Part shown: positions 56,615 through 64,000 of the stretch, piece by piece
Layout: the number at the start of each line of letters is the position of its first letter
How positions within the stretch are numbered: the stretch's first letter is position 1
Origin: CAVSUR01 sp963846005
GTDB taxonomy: Bacteria > Actinomycetota > Actinomycetes > Streptosporangiales > Streptosporangiaceae
Assembly: GCA_963846005.1 (NCBI GenBank)
Contig: CAWJUH010000007.1
Location: 682,001 to 746,000 of the forward strand
Length of the DNA: 64,000 nt
Reading direction: 5' to 3'
Position numbers and translations under genes: made by a program
Notes under the pieces: generated by a model
The model's input: only the letters and a program-made list of their open reading frames with translations
The model's database searches: none
What the model was told of the DNA's origin: nothing

Positions 56615-58939
56615 TCAGCCGAGCAGGGCGCGGGCGGCGTCCTCGATGGCCTGCTGCGACAGCAGCACGTGCTGGGCGGCGTCGCCTAGCGGGATGAAGC
56701 TGTCCTCGCTGGTCACCCGGCCGACCCGGCCGCCGTACCCGGCGTCGGCCAGGCCGGTGACGAGCCCCTCGGACACCCCGCCGGAGCGGCGGGTCTCGTC
56801 GGCGACCAGGACCGCGCGGCAGCGCCGCGCGGCGTCCAGCACGTCGGCCATCGGCAGCGGCGCCAGCCAGCGCAGGTCGAGCACCTGGCAGCCGATCCCG
56901 GCCCGGCCCAGCCGGTCCGCGGCCCGCAGGCCCAGCCGCAGCCCGTTGCCGAACGTGACGATGGCCAGGTCGCGGCCCTCGCCGTAGGCCCGGGCCCGGC
57001 CGAGCGGCACGTGCCCGGCCTCCCAGTCCGCCGGCGCCGGGTACGGCGCCAGCCAGCCGCCGTCCCCGGCGGCCAGCGCGTCCCGCACGTGGTAGAGCGC
57101 GATCGGCTCCAGGAACACGCACACGCTGCCGTCAGCCTGCGCCGCGGCCAGGCACGAGCGCAGCATCGCCGGGGCGTCGCCAGGCCGGGCCGGGCAGGCG
57201 ATGACCAGGCCCGGGATGTCGCGCAGCGCCGCCACCGCGTTGTCGTTGTGGAAGTGGCCGCCGAAGCCGCGCTGGTAGGACAGCCCGGCGATGCGCAGCA
57301 CCAGCGGGTTGCGGTACTGCCCGGCCGAGAAGAACTGCAGTGTCGCGGCCTCGCCGCGCAGCTGGTCCGCGGCGTTGTGCAGGTAAGCCAGGTACTGGAT
57401 CTCGGGCACCGGCAGCAGCCCGGCCAGCCCGGCGCCGAGTGCGACGCCCAGGATGGACTGCTCGTCCAGCAGCGTGTCGAACACCCGCCGGGCGCCGAAG
57501 GCGCGCTGCAGGCCGCGGGTGATCCCGTACACCCCGCCCTTGCGGGCCACGTCCTCGCCGAAGACCAGCATCCCGGGCCGGGCCGCGAGCGCGTCGGCCA
57601 GCGCCGCGTTGATCGCCTGGGCCAGGGTCAGCGGCCCGGCCGCCTCGGGCAGCCGGCCGCCGAACGCGCGCTGCCGCGCTCCGGCCCCGGCCGCCCGGAC
57701 GGCGTCCGCGGCCACCAGGGCGGGCCGGCGGGGCGCGATCGGGGCCATCACGTGCGCCGCCGAGGCCAGCCGCAGCGCGCCGGCCGCCCGGCCGGCCCGG
57801 TCCAGCATCGCCGCGCGCCCATCGGCGTAAGCGGCAGCCACCTGCCCCGCCGTCATCGCCCCTGCGCTGACCAGCAGCCGCGCGGTCGCGAGCAGCGGGT
57901 CGCGGGCCATGGCCGCGCTGATGTCGGCGGGCTCCCGGTAGCCCGACTCGACGTCTGAGCCGGCGTGCCCGCCAAGCCGGACCATCTGCAGGTGCAGCAC
58001 GGCCGGGGCCCGCTGCGCGCGCACGTGGCCGGCCGCGGCCAGCGCGGCGTCGTAGACCGCGGCCAGATCGCAGCCGTCGGCGGGAAAGTAGCGCACGCCC
58101 GGCACGGCGGACAGCGCGGCGCGCACCCAGCCGGCCGGGGTGCGCACGCTGATGCCCAGGCCGTTGTCCTCGCAGATCAGCAGCAGCGGCACCGGCAGGC
58201 CCTGATAGGCGCTGTAGGCGGCGGCGTTGACGGCGCCGGCGGCGGTGGAGTGATTGACCGACGCGTCGCCGAAGCTGCACGCCACCACGGCGTCGGCCGG
58301 CCACGGCGCGGCCAGGCCGAGCTTTGCCGCCCGGCCGAGGCAAAACGCCAGCCCCATCGCCCGCGGCAGGTGCGAGGCGATCGTCGAGGTCTGCGGGATG
58401 ATGTTCAGGTCCGGGTGGCCGAACACCTTGTGCCGCCCGCCGGCCATCGGCTCGCCCGCGGCCGCGGCCAGCCCGAGCAGCACGTCGGCGGCGCCGTCCC
58501 GTGGCGGGTCCGCCTGCGCGGCCCGCGCCAGGTAGAAGGCGCCCGACCGGTAGTGCAGCAGCGCCGGGTCGGTCAGCCGCAGCGCGGCTGCCACCGCGGC
58601 GTTGCCCTCGTGCCCGGACGAGCCGATCGTGTAGAAGCCTGCGTCCCGCTCGCGCAGCCAGCGGGCCGCCACGTCCAGGTGGCGGCTGGCCAGCTGGGCG
58701 GCGAACAGCTCCCGGCACCGGGCCACCGACAGCGCCGAACCCGGCCGGACCGGCCGCGCCGGATCTCCGCCTCCGGGATCGCCGGGATCGCCGCGCCCGC
58801 CGGGCCCGCCGGGGCCGCCGCGCTCGCCGGGGGCGCTGCGCCCGCTTGGGCCGCTGCGCCCGCCGGGATCGCCAGGATCGCTGGCGTCCCGGACCAGCTC
58901 GCGCACGGCGGCCAGGAAATGCTGCTCGACCCGGTCCAT
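56615..58939 (-). CDS. 2-oxo acid dehydrogenase E1, fused alpha and beta subunits
   Basis: 774 residues, thiamine-diphosphate enzyme. The E1-alpha half has GFYTIGSSGHEGNAAV near 94, and the TPP motif begins CSFGDASVNHSTAAGAVNA near 200. The E1-beta half starts LTLAQAINAALADAL near 435 and has FGEDVARKGGVYGITRGLQ, FLEPIALY and the C-terminal LVADETRRSGGVSEGL. ATG 58939 is chosen; the frame upstream is non-homologous. A collagen-like Gly/Pro stretch lies at about 20-60. Separate alpha and beta genes are usual for acetoin and branched-chain enzymes. No E2 or E3 gene is nearby. Confidence 0.92.
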   Translation of the reverse strand: MDRVEQHFLAAVRELVRDASDPGDPGGRSGPSGRSAPGERGGPGGPGGRGDPGDPGGGDPARPVRPGSALSVARCRELFAAQLASRHLDVAARWLRERDAGFYTIGSSGHEGNAAVAAALRLTDPALLHYRSGAFYLARAAQADPPRDGAADVLLGLAAAAGEPMAGGRHKVFGHPDLNIIPQTSTIASHLPRAMGLAFCLGRAAKLGLAAPWPADAVVACSFGDASVNHSTAAGAVNAAAYSAYQGLPVPLLLICEDNGLGISVRTPAGWVRAALSAVPGVRYFPADGCDLAAVYDAALAAAGHVRAQRAPAVLHLQMVRLGGHAGSDVESGYREPADISAAMARDPLLATARLLVSAGAMTAGQVAAAYADGRAAMLDRAGRAAGALRLASAAHVMAPIAPRRPALVAADAVRAAGAGARQRAFGGRLPEAAGPLTLAQAINAALADALAARPGMLVFGEDVARKGGVYGITRGLQRAFGARRVFDTLLDEQSILGVALGAGLAGLLPVPEIQYLAYLHNAADQLRGEAATLQFFSAGQYRNPLVLRIAGLSYQRGFGGHFHNDNAVAALRDIPGLVIACPARPGDAPAMLRSCLAAAQADGSVCVFLEPIALYHVRDALAAGDGGWLAPYPAPADWEAGHVPLGRARAYGEGRDLAIVTFGNGLRLGLRAADRLGRAGIGCQVLDLRWLAPLPMADVLDAARRCRAVLVADETRRSGGVSEGLVTGLADAGYGGRVGRVTSEDSFIPLGDAAQHVLLSQQAIEDAARALLG

Positions 58940-59021
58940 GCCGCCATGATTCCCGATGGGCGAACCCGGGCGCCGCGGCGGGCGGGCCGGCGCGGCAGTG
59001 GTGTGATGGGTCCGCCACGAC

Positions 59022-60068
59022 ATGAACGGGAGGCCCGCCTTGCTGCCTTGGTCAGCTGACCTGTCCGGGACCATCGAGGAGCACGTCATCACCAGCGAGC
59101 TGCTGCGCGGCAACCCGCTCGGCGACCCGCACCAGCGGCCGCTGTGGGTCTACCTGCCGCCCGGCTACGACGACGGCGCGCAGCGGCGCTACCCGGCCGT
59201 CTACGTGATCCAGGGCTTCACTAGCCACGTCGCCATGTGGCGCAACCGGTCGCCATTCCGCCAGCCGTTCCCCGAGACCGCCGACGCGGTGTTCGCGGCC
59301 GGCGCCGCCCCGCCGGTGATCGTGATCTACGTCGATGCCTGGACCGGCTACGGCGGCAGCCAGTTCGTCGACTCGCCGGGCACCGGCCGGTACCACTCCT
59401 ACCTGTGCGAGGAAATCGTGCCGTTCGTCGACGCGCGGTATCCGACCCTGGCCGATCCCGCGCACCGGGCGATCATGGGCAAGTCCAGCGGCGGATTCGG
59501 GGCCATGATCACGCCGATGCTGCGCCCCGACCTGTTCGGCGGGCTGGCCACTCACGCCGGCGATGCCCTGTACGAGCTGTGCTACCTGCCCGAGTTCGGC
59601 AACTGTGTGCGGCTGCTGCGCGGCTACGACGGCGACATCTGGCGCTGGTGGGACGACTTCCGCTCCCGCACCCCCTTCACTAAGGAGGCCGACCAGACGC
59701 TGCTCGGCGTGCTCGGCGTCGCGGCCTGCTTCTCGGCCCGGGAGGACGGCACGGCCGAGCTGCCGTTCGAGACCGGCACCGGCGTGCTCCGGCCCGAGGT
59801 GTGGGAGCGCTGGCTGGACTGGGATCCGGTCCGGATGGCGCCGCGGTACGCCAGCGCGCTGCAGTCGCTGCACTCCATCTGGATCGACGCGGGCAGCCGG
59901 GACGACTTCTACCTCGACATCGGGGCCGCCGCCTTCCGCGCCGCGCTGCGCGACGCCGGCGTGGCCGGGGAGGCGGTGCGGTTCGAGCTGTTCGACGCGT
60001 CCCACGCGGCGATCGACTACCGGTACCCGCTGTCGCTGGCCTGGCTGGCCCGGCGGATGGCCGCCTGA
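59022..60068 (+). CDS. esterase of the EntD/Fes or S-formylglutathione-hydrolase-like family
   Basis: 348 residues, alpha/beta-hydrolase. Family motifs are PLWVYLPPGYDDGAQRRYPAV near 41, VPFVDARYPT near 133 and the nucleophile elbow IMGKSSGGFGAMITPM near 148 (GxSxG). The catalytic Asp may be in DAGSRDDFYLDI and His in FDASHAAIDYR. It belongs to the putative-esterase (PF00756) group of enterochelin esterases and mycolyltransferases. There is no signal peptide. Divergent from the E1 gene. Confidence 0.88.
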   Translation: MNGRPALLPWSADLSGTIEEHVITSELLRGNPLGDPHQRPLWVYLPPGYDDGAQRRYPAVYVIQGFTSHVAMWRNRSPFRQPFPETADAVFAAGAAPPVIVIYVDAWTGYGGSQFVDSPGTGRYHSYLCEEIVPFVDARYPTLADPAHRAIMGKSSGGFGAMITPMLRPDLFGGLATHAGDALYELCYLPEFGNCVRLLRGYDGDIWRWWDDFRSRTPFTKEADQTLLGVLGVAACFSAREDGTAELPFETGTGVLRPEVWERWLDWDPVRMAPRYASALQSLHSIWIDAGSRDDFYLDIGAAAFRAALRDAGVAGEAVRFELFDASHAAIDYRYPLSLAWLARRMAA

Positions 60069-60136
60069 GCCGGGCCCGGCCGCGCTAGCGCGGACCGCGA
60101 TGGCGCGCCGCGGCCGGGCTGGGTATCGTCCCGATC

Positions 60137-62152
60137 ATGGGTGCGGCACCGGACTCGGCCGAGCCTGCCGTCCGGCCGCGCGGCGGGCTTGCGATCATCT
60201 ACACGGCCCTGATGCTGGCCATCTTGCTGGCCGCGCTGGACCAGACCATCGTCTCGACGGCGCTGCCGACCATCGTCGGCGACCTCGGCGGCCTGTCGCA
60301 CCTGTCCTGGGTGGTGACCGCATACCTGCTGGCGTCCACCGCCTCCACCCCGCTGTGGGGCAAGCTCGGCGACCAGTACGGCCGCAAGTACCTGTTCCAG
60401 GCCTCGATCGTGATCTTCCTGGTCGGGTCGGCGCTGTGCGGCCAGTCGCACACCATGACCGAGCTGATCGCGTTCCGGGCGCTGCAGGGCCTCGGTGGCG
60501 GCGGGCTGATGGTGCTGGCCCAGGCGATCATCGCCGATGTGGTGCCCGCGCGCGAGCGGGGCAAGTACCAGGGCGCCTTCGGCGCGGTGTTCGGGGTGGC
60601 CAGCGTGGCCGGGCCGCTGCTCGGCGGGTTCTTCGTGGACAACCTGAGCTGGCGGTGGGTGTTCTACATCAATCTGCCGGTCGGCATCCTCGCCCTGATC
60701 GTCATCGCCGTGGTTTTGCCGGCCGCGGGCCGCCGCGAGCGGCACAAGATCGACTACCTCGGCTCGCTGCTGCTGGCCGCGACCGCCACCTGCCTGGTGC
60801 TGCTGACCTCCTGGGGCGGCACCGAGTACGCCTGGGGCTCCCCGGTGATCATCGGCCTGGCCGTGGGCGCAGTGCTGCTCGCCGTGGCCTGGGGGCTATC
60901 GGCACGGCGGGCCGCCGAGCCGGTGCTGCCGCTCAGCCTGTTCCGCAACCGGGTGTTCTCGGTCAGCTCGGGCATCGGCTTCGCCGCGGGCTTCGCGATG
61001 TTCGGCGCGCTGTCGTTCCTGCCGATCTTCCTGCAGGTCGTGCGGGGCGTGTCGCCGACCATCTCCGGCGTGTACCTGCTGCCGATGGTGCTGGGCATGC
61101 TGCTCAGCTCGGTCGGCAGCGGCCAGCTGATCTCCCGGCGCGGCCGGTACAAGATCTATCCGATCGTCGGCAGCGCGCTGCTGACCGTGGCGCTGGCGCT
61201 GCTGTCCCGGCTGTCGGTGACCACCTCGTCGCTGGTCATGGACCTGTTCTTCTTCCTGCTCGGGCTGTCGCTGGGCCTGATCTTGCAGGTGCTGGTCATC
61301 GCGGTGCAGAACACGGCGGACTACTCCGAGCTCGGCGCCGCCACCTCCGGCGTGACGTTCTTCCGGTCCATCGGCGGCGCGTTCGGGGTGGCAATCTTCG
61401 GCTCGGTCTTCTCCGCCCGGCTGGGCAGCGAGCTGGCCGTCCGGCTGGCCGGGGTCAAGTCCCGCCTGCCCGCCGGGTTCAGCGTGGCCTCCGCGCAGTC
61501 CAACCCCGAGCTGCTCAAGAAGCTGCCCGCCGCGGTCCGCGCCGCGGTGCTCAGCTCCTACGCCAATGCCCTGGACCGGGTGTTCCTGTACGCGGTGCCG
61601 GTGGCGCTGGTCGCGTTCATCCTGTCCTGGTTCCTGCGCGAGGTGCCGCTGCGGGCCGCGGCCGGGGCCAGCGACCTGGGCGAGGCGCTCGGCGCGGTGC
61701 CCGCGCAGCGCTCGTCGGTAGCCGAGATCGAGCGGGCGCTGTCCCGGCTGGCGGCCGGGGACCTGCGGCGGCGCGGCTACGAGAGACTGGCCGAGCAGTG
61801 CGGTCTCGGCCTGCCCGGGCCGAGCTGCTGGGTGCTGGCCCGGCTGGCCAAGGGCGGCTCGGTGCCCGGCACCGACCTGGCCGCCGAGGCCGGCGTCACG
61901 GTCGCCCGCGGCCGGCCGTACGTGGACAAGCTGGTGGAGCGCGACCTGGTGCGGCGCGACAACGGGCTGCTGGTGCTGACGCCCGGCGGGCACCAAGCCG
62001 CTGAGCACCTGTTCTCCTGCCGCCGCGACAGCCTGGAGCAGCTGCTGGCCGGCTGGTCGCCGGAGCAGCACGCCGAGCTGGCCGAGATGCTGGACCGGCT
62101 GTCGCGCGGCCTGCTGGGGGAGGACGCGGACCGCCGGCTGGTCCGCCAGTAA
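60137..62152 (+). CDS. MFS drug exporter (DHA2, 14-helix) fused to a MarR-like winged helix
   Basis: 671 residues. The MFS part (about 15-525) has motif A LWGKLGDQYGRKYLF near 74, ALDQTIVSTALPTIVGDLGGL and motif C-type GVASVAGPLLGGFFVD near 152, and fourteen helices as in EmrB/QacA exporters. After about 545 comes a soluble domain: GPSCWVLARLAKGGSVPGTDLA, VTVARGRPYVDKLVERDLVRR, LTPGGHQAAEHLF, a MarR-type wing. A transporter with its own regulator-like domain may sense substrate at the exit. Confidence 0.9.
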   Translation: MGAAPDSAEPAVRPRGGLAIIYTALMLAILLAALDQTIVSTALPTIVGDLGGLSHLSWVVTAYLLASTASTPLWGKLGDQYGRKYLFQASIVIFLVGSALCGQSHTMTELIAFRALQGLGGGGLMVLAQAIIADVVPARERGKYQGAFGAVFGVASVAGPLLGGFFVDNLSWRWVFYINLPVGILALIVIAVVLPAAGRRERHKIDYLGSLLLAATATCLVLLTSWGGTEYAWGSPVIIGLAVGAVLLAVAWGLSARRAAEPVLPLSLFRNRVFSVSSGIGFAAGFAMFGALSFLPIFLQVVRGVSPTISGVYLLPMVLGMLLSSVGSGQLISRRGRYKIYPIVGSALLTVALALLSRLSVTTSSLVMDLFFFLLGLSLGLILQVLVIAVQNTADYSELGAATSGVTFFRSIGGAFGVAIFGSVFSARLGSELAVRLAGVKSRLPAGFSVASAQSNPELLKKLPAAVRAAVLSSYANALDRVFLYAVPVALVAFILSWFLREVPLRAAAGASDLGEALGAVPAQRSSVAEIERALSRLAAGDLRRRGYERLAEQCGLGLPGPSCWVLARLAKGGSVPGTDLAAEAGVTVARGRPYVDKLVERDLVRRDNGLLVLTPGGHQAAEHLFSCRRDSLEQLLAGWSPEQHAELAEMLDRLSRGLLGEDADRRLVRQ

Positions 62153-62225
62153 CCAGCCAGATGGAGGCAACGAACTGGCCGGCCGCGGCAGCAGCCCGGC
62201 GGGCAGCAGGCCCGGAGGAGCGCTG

Positions 62226-63440
62226 ATGCGAGCCGACGTCGTGGTGATCGGGGCCGGGGCGCTTGGCCTGTCCAGCGCGCTGCACTGCGCGCTGGCCGGG
62301 CGCTCGGTCGTGATCGTCGAGCAGGAGACGGCCGGCTCGCAGGCCACTGGCCGGGCCGCGGGCCTGTTCAAATCGGTGCAGGCCGACGCGCTGCGCACCG
62401 CGCTGGCCCGGCGCAGCATCGAGCTGGCGGCCAGCTTCCCGCGCTGGGCCGGGGAGTCGCTGGAGCTGCGGCGCACCGGCAGCTTCCTGGTCGCGCGGAC
62501 CGCGGCGCACCAGGCCTACCTGCGGACCGAGCAGGACCAGTCGCGGGGCTGGGGCGTGAACGTCCGGGTGGCCGCGCCGGGGGAGCTGGCCGGGCGGGTG
62601 TCCTGGTACCGCGGGGACGGGCGCGAGCTGGCGCTGTGGTGCCCGGAGGACGCCTACATCGAGGAGCCGGCCAGCCTGGTGCGGGCCTACCTGGCCGCCG
62701 CCCGGCGGCACGGGGCCGAGTTGCTGGAGCACGAGGCCGTCACCGCCATCGCCGTGCGGGGCGGCCGGGTGGACAGCGTGCAGACCGCCGAGCGCTCGAT
62801 CACGGCCGGCGCGGTGGTGGACGCGGCCGGCGCCTGGAGCCGACAGGTGGCCGAGCTGGCCGGCGGCACGCTGTGCCTGGCCCCGGTCCGCCACCAGCTG
62901 CTGATCACCGAGCCGGCCGCCGGGCTGAGCCCCGCGGACCCGATCGTCCGGGTCGTCGACGCGGCCGTGTACCTGCGCCCGGCCCGCGGCGGGCTGATGC
63001 TCGGCGGCTTCGAGGCCAGCCCGCTGCCGGTCGACCCGCGCGCCGAGCCGTGCTCGTTCCGCACCGCGGACGTGCCGCTGGACCCGGCGGTGCTGGCCGC
63101 GATGGCCGGGCAGGTCAGCGCCGAGGTCCCGCTGGCCGGCGGCCCGGTCGCGGAGCTGCGCGGCGGGCTGTTCACGATGAGCCCGGACGGCAGGTTCGTG
63201 CTCGGCCCGGTGCCCGGCATCACCGGGCTGTGGGCGGCGAGCGGCTGCAACGGCTCCGGCTTCTCCTCCTCGCCTGCGCTCGGCGAGGCGCTGGCCGCGC
63301 AGGTCACCGGTGCCCGGCCGGCCATCGACGTCAGCGCGCTGGCCCCCGGCCGGTTCGGCCCGGTGAGCGAGCAGGCCCTGGTCAGCAAGGGCGTCTGGCA
63401 GTACGCGCACTACTACGACCCGGCGCCTGCGGAACAATGA
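62226..63440 (+). CDS. FAD-dependent amine/amino acid oxidoreductase (DAO family)
   Basis: 404 residues. The N-terminal dinucleotide-binding motif is VVVIGAGALGLSSALHCALAG near 4, and the flavin site continues with VVIVEQETAGSQATGRAAGLF. WSRQVAELAGGTLCLAPVRHQLLITEP belongs to the glycine/sarcosine/dimethylglycine oxidase fold; LWAASGCNGSGFSSSPALGEAL near 336 is the C-terminal FAD contact. ATG 62226 has GGAGG at good spacing. The substrate is probably a secondary or methylated amine. Confidence 0.93.
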   Translation: MRADVVVIGAGALGLSSALHCALAGRSVVIVEQETAGSQATGRAAGLFKSVQADALRTALARRSIELAASFPRWAGESLELRRTGSFLVARTAAHQAYLRTEQDQSRGWGVNVRVAAPGELAGRVSWYRGDGRELALWCPEDAYIEEPASLVRAYLAAARRHGAELLEHEAVTAIAVRGGRVDSVQTAERSITAGAVVDAAGAWSRQVAELAGGTLCLAPVRHQLLITEPAAGLSPADPIVRVVDAAVYLRPARGGLMLGGFEASPLPVDPRAEPCSFRTADVPLDPAVLAAMAGQVSAEVPLAGGPVAELRGGLFTMSPDGRFVLGPVPGITGLWAASGCNGSGFSSSPALGEALAAQVTGARPAIDVSALAPGRFGPVSEQALVSKGVWQYAHYYDPAPAEQ

Positions 63441-63503
63441 GCGCCCGCGGCGCTCGGTCGCCTAAGCTGCGACGCGCGTTGCCTCCGTCCGCTGCATGAT
63501 CCG

Positions 63504-63519
63504 CGCCTCGCGGGAGGCG
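63504..63519. terminator. possible hairpin after the FAD oxidoreductase
   Basis: CGCCTC-GCGG-GAGGCG, a 6-bp perfect stem about 65 bases after the FAD gene's stop; no T-tract. Confidence 0.3.
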
Positions 63520-63657
63520 GGCGCCGCCGATCCGGCCCGCCTGGGCCATCGCTGAGCGCGCCAGGATTCAGCGTGAGCGGAGGCGGAGCGGCCATGACAG
63601 CTGACACCGCCCGGCCGCACTATGGAAGCCAGCAGACCTGTGACAGGGAGGTGGCCC

Positions 63658-63714
63658 ATGCCCCAGGCCGAGATATCCGGCGCCAGGCGGCCGGTCGCGG
63701 GAATACCCGGATGA
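63658..63714 (+). CDS. 18-codon ORF with strong ribosome binding site, overlapping the next start
   Basis: GGGAGGTGG (63646-63654) precedes ATG 63658, and the short frame MPQAEISGARRPVAGIPG ends TGA at 63712-63714, overlapping ATG 63711 by four bases. It may act as a translational-coupling leader. It competes with the alternative view that the next gene starts at ATG 63594. Confidence 0.4.
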   Translation: MPQAEISGARRPVAGIPG

Positions 63715-64000
63715 GCGGCGACGACGGCCTGGTGCCCGGCCAGCTGCCTCCCGCGATCATCTGGGGCCGGGACGATATCCGGCAGCGGGCGGCTGAGGAT
63801 GTCGGCCGGTGGGGCAAAGCCGGGCCTGTCGCCCTGGCCTACCGGTGGGCGCTGCGGGGCGAGGGGGCCTGCCCGGTCAGTCTCAGCTACTGGTCCGGCG
63901 GGACGCCGTCGCAGGCGGACATCGAGAACGAGGCCATGGCCCCGAGCCGGTGGGGTGAGCGGTACGGCCACGAGGTCGCGATCGCGCGGCTGACGCTGTG
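63711..64000 (+). CDS. unrecognised gene, truncated by the window edge
   Basis: Open to the right edge (96 codons seen). It reads SGDDGLVPGQLPPAIIWGRDDI, RQRAAEDVGRWGKAGPVALAYRW... and continues with acidic/basic residues and few hydrophobics. No family recognised. An in-frame ATG at 63594 with GGAGGCGGAG upstream would add 39 residues (MTADTARPHYGSQQ...). GC3 is lower in that extension, so the start is undecided. Confidence 0.6.
   Translation, partial: MSGDDGLVPGQLPPAIIWGRDDIRQRAAEDVGRWGKAGPVALAYRWALRGEGACPVSLSYWSGGTPSQADIENEAMAPSRWGERYGHEVAIARLTL

Noticed and set aside
56990..59018. Long minus-strand ORF across the E1 gene (628 residues)
   Set aside because: A frame-shifted shadow of the E1 gene; no recognisable motif.
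59563..62004. Long plus-strand ORF of 813 residues
   Set aside because: Shadow of the esterase and MFS genes in another frame: arginine/alanine/glycine-rich with no domain.
60896..63437. Long minus-strand ORFs opposite the MFS and FAD genes (513-526 residues)
   Set aside because: Typical of high-GC antisense strands; they lack ribosome binding sites and domain homology.
1..64000. tRNA or rRNA genes
   Set aside because: I found no sequence with cloverleaf features or conserved rRNA segments, but without a covariance search a tRNA could be missed.

Overview
The window is 64 kb of very GC-rich DNA. Its codons have a strong G/C bias at the third position, genes often overlap at ATGA or GTGA, and GTG starts are frequent. 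Together with a mycothiol-type DinB/maleylpyruvate isomerase protein, a PPOX/F420-type flavin protein, ECF sigma factors paired with YCII (DGPF) proteins, and a TatA/B/C operon, this points to an actinobacterium, probably of the Streptomyces/Streptosporangiales kind. The species cannot be told from sequence alone. I see no rRNA, tRNA, CRISPR array, IS element or phage genes.

Layout. 0.2-7.8 kb: a free-standing AlaRS-like catalytic domain, then catabolic enzymes (zinc formaldehyde dehydrogenase, methylmalonate-semialdehyde dehydrogenase, class III aminotransferase) and an ECF42-type sigma factor tail-to-tail with a YCII gene. 7.8-22.9 kb: the most coherent block. It holds a tatA-tatC-tatB operon, a Tat-exported ferritin-like protein, a GT-C glycosyltransferase, a methyltransferase, an OmpR-type two-component system, a sugar-nucleotide epimerase, a GT2 glycosyltransferase, a DUF2064 protein, a membrane molybdopterin oxidoreductase with a cytochrome b-like part, a secreted protein and an ABC exporter. 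Four copies of an 18-bp motif with an 11-bp-spaced direct repeat lie upstream of four transcription units in this block, always in the same orientation as the gene. I infer one regulon, probably under the embedded response regulator. 23-34 kb: accessory genes with somewhat lower third-position GC, including a large LuxR-type ATPase regulator, a broken unrecognised gene, an Ig-like surface protein with an ATGA-coupled cytoplasmic partner, and a patatin-like phospholipase preceded by a 19-codon ORF with an ideal ribosome binding site.

34-50 kb: gabT, a TspO homologue, an ECF sigma-Ogt-Oxygenase-NA operon (alkylation repair), several VOC-domain fusions, an anti-sigma-like ATPase, a cyclase, a CPA2 antiporter, Maf, a second YCII gene and an unusual ECF sigma/bifunctional-nuclease fusion, then a small membrane-protein/winged-helix cassette flanked by 56-bp direct repeats. 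50.5-54.8 kb: a beta-ketoadipate (protocatechuate) cluster ordered pcaC-I-J-H-G-D. pcaB and pcaF are not in the window. 54.9-56.5 kb: an XRE regulator translationally coupled to a ClpP-like protein that appears to have lost its catalytic residues and carries about 20 tandem SPPGQP repeats. 56.6-64 kb: a fused E1 alpha/beta dehydrogenase, an esterase, an MFS exporter fused to a winged helix, an FAD amine oxidoreductase and the start of an unrecognised gene.

At least six otherwise well-preserved genes are split by single-base indels (fdhA, mmsA, the histidine kinase, the LuxR regulator, an AAA ATPase, pcaI). Several more show signs of lost stops. Most of these indels lie in GCCGGC-like tracts, so consensus error is at least as likely as real pseudogenisation.
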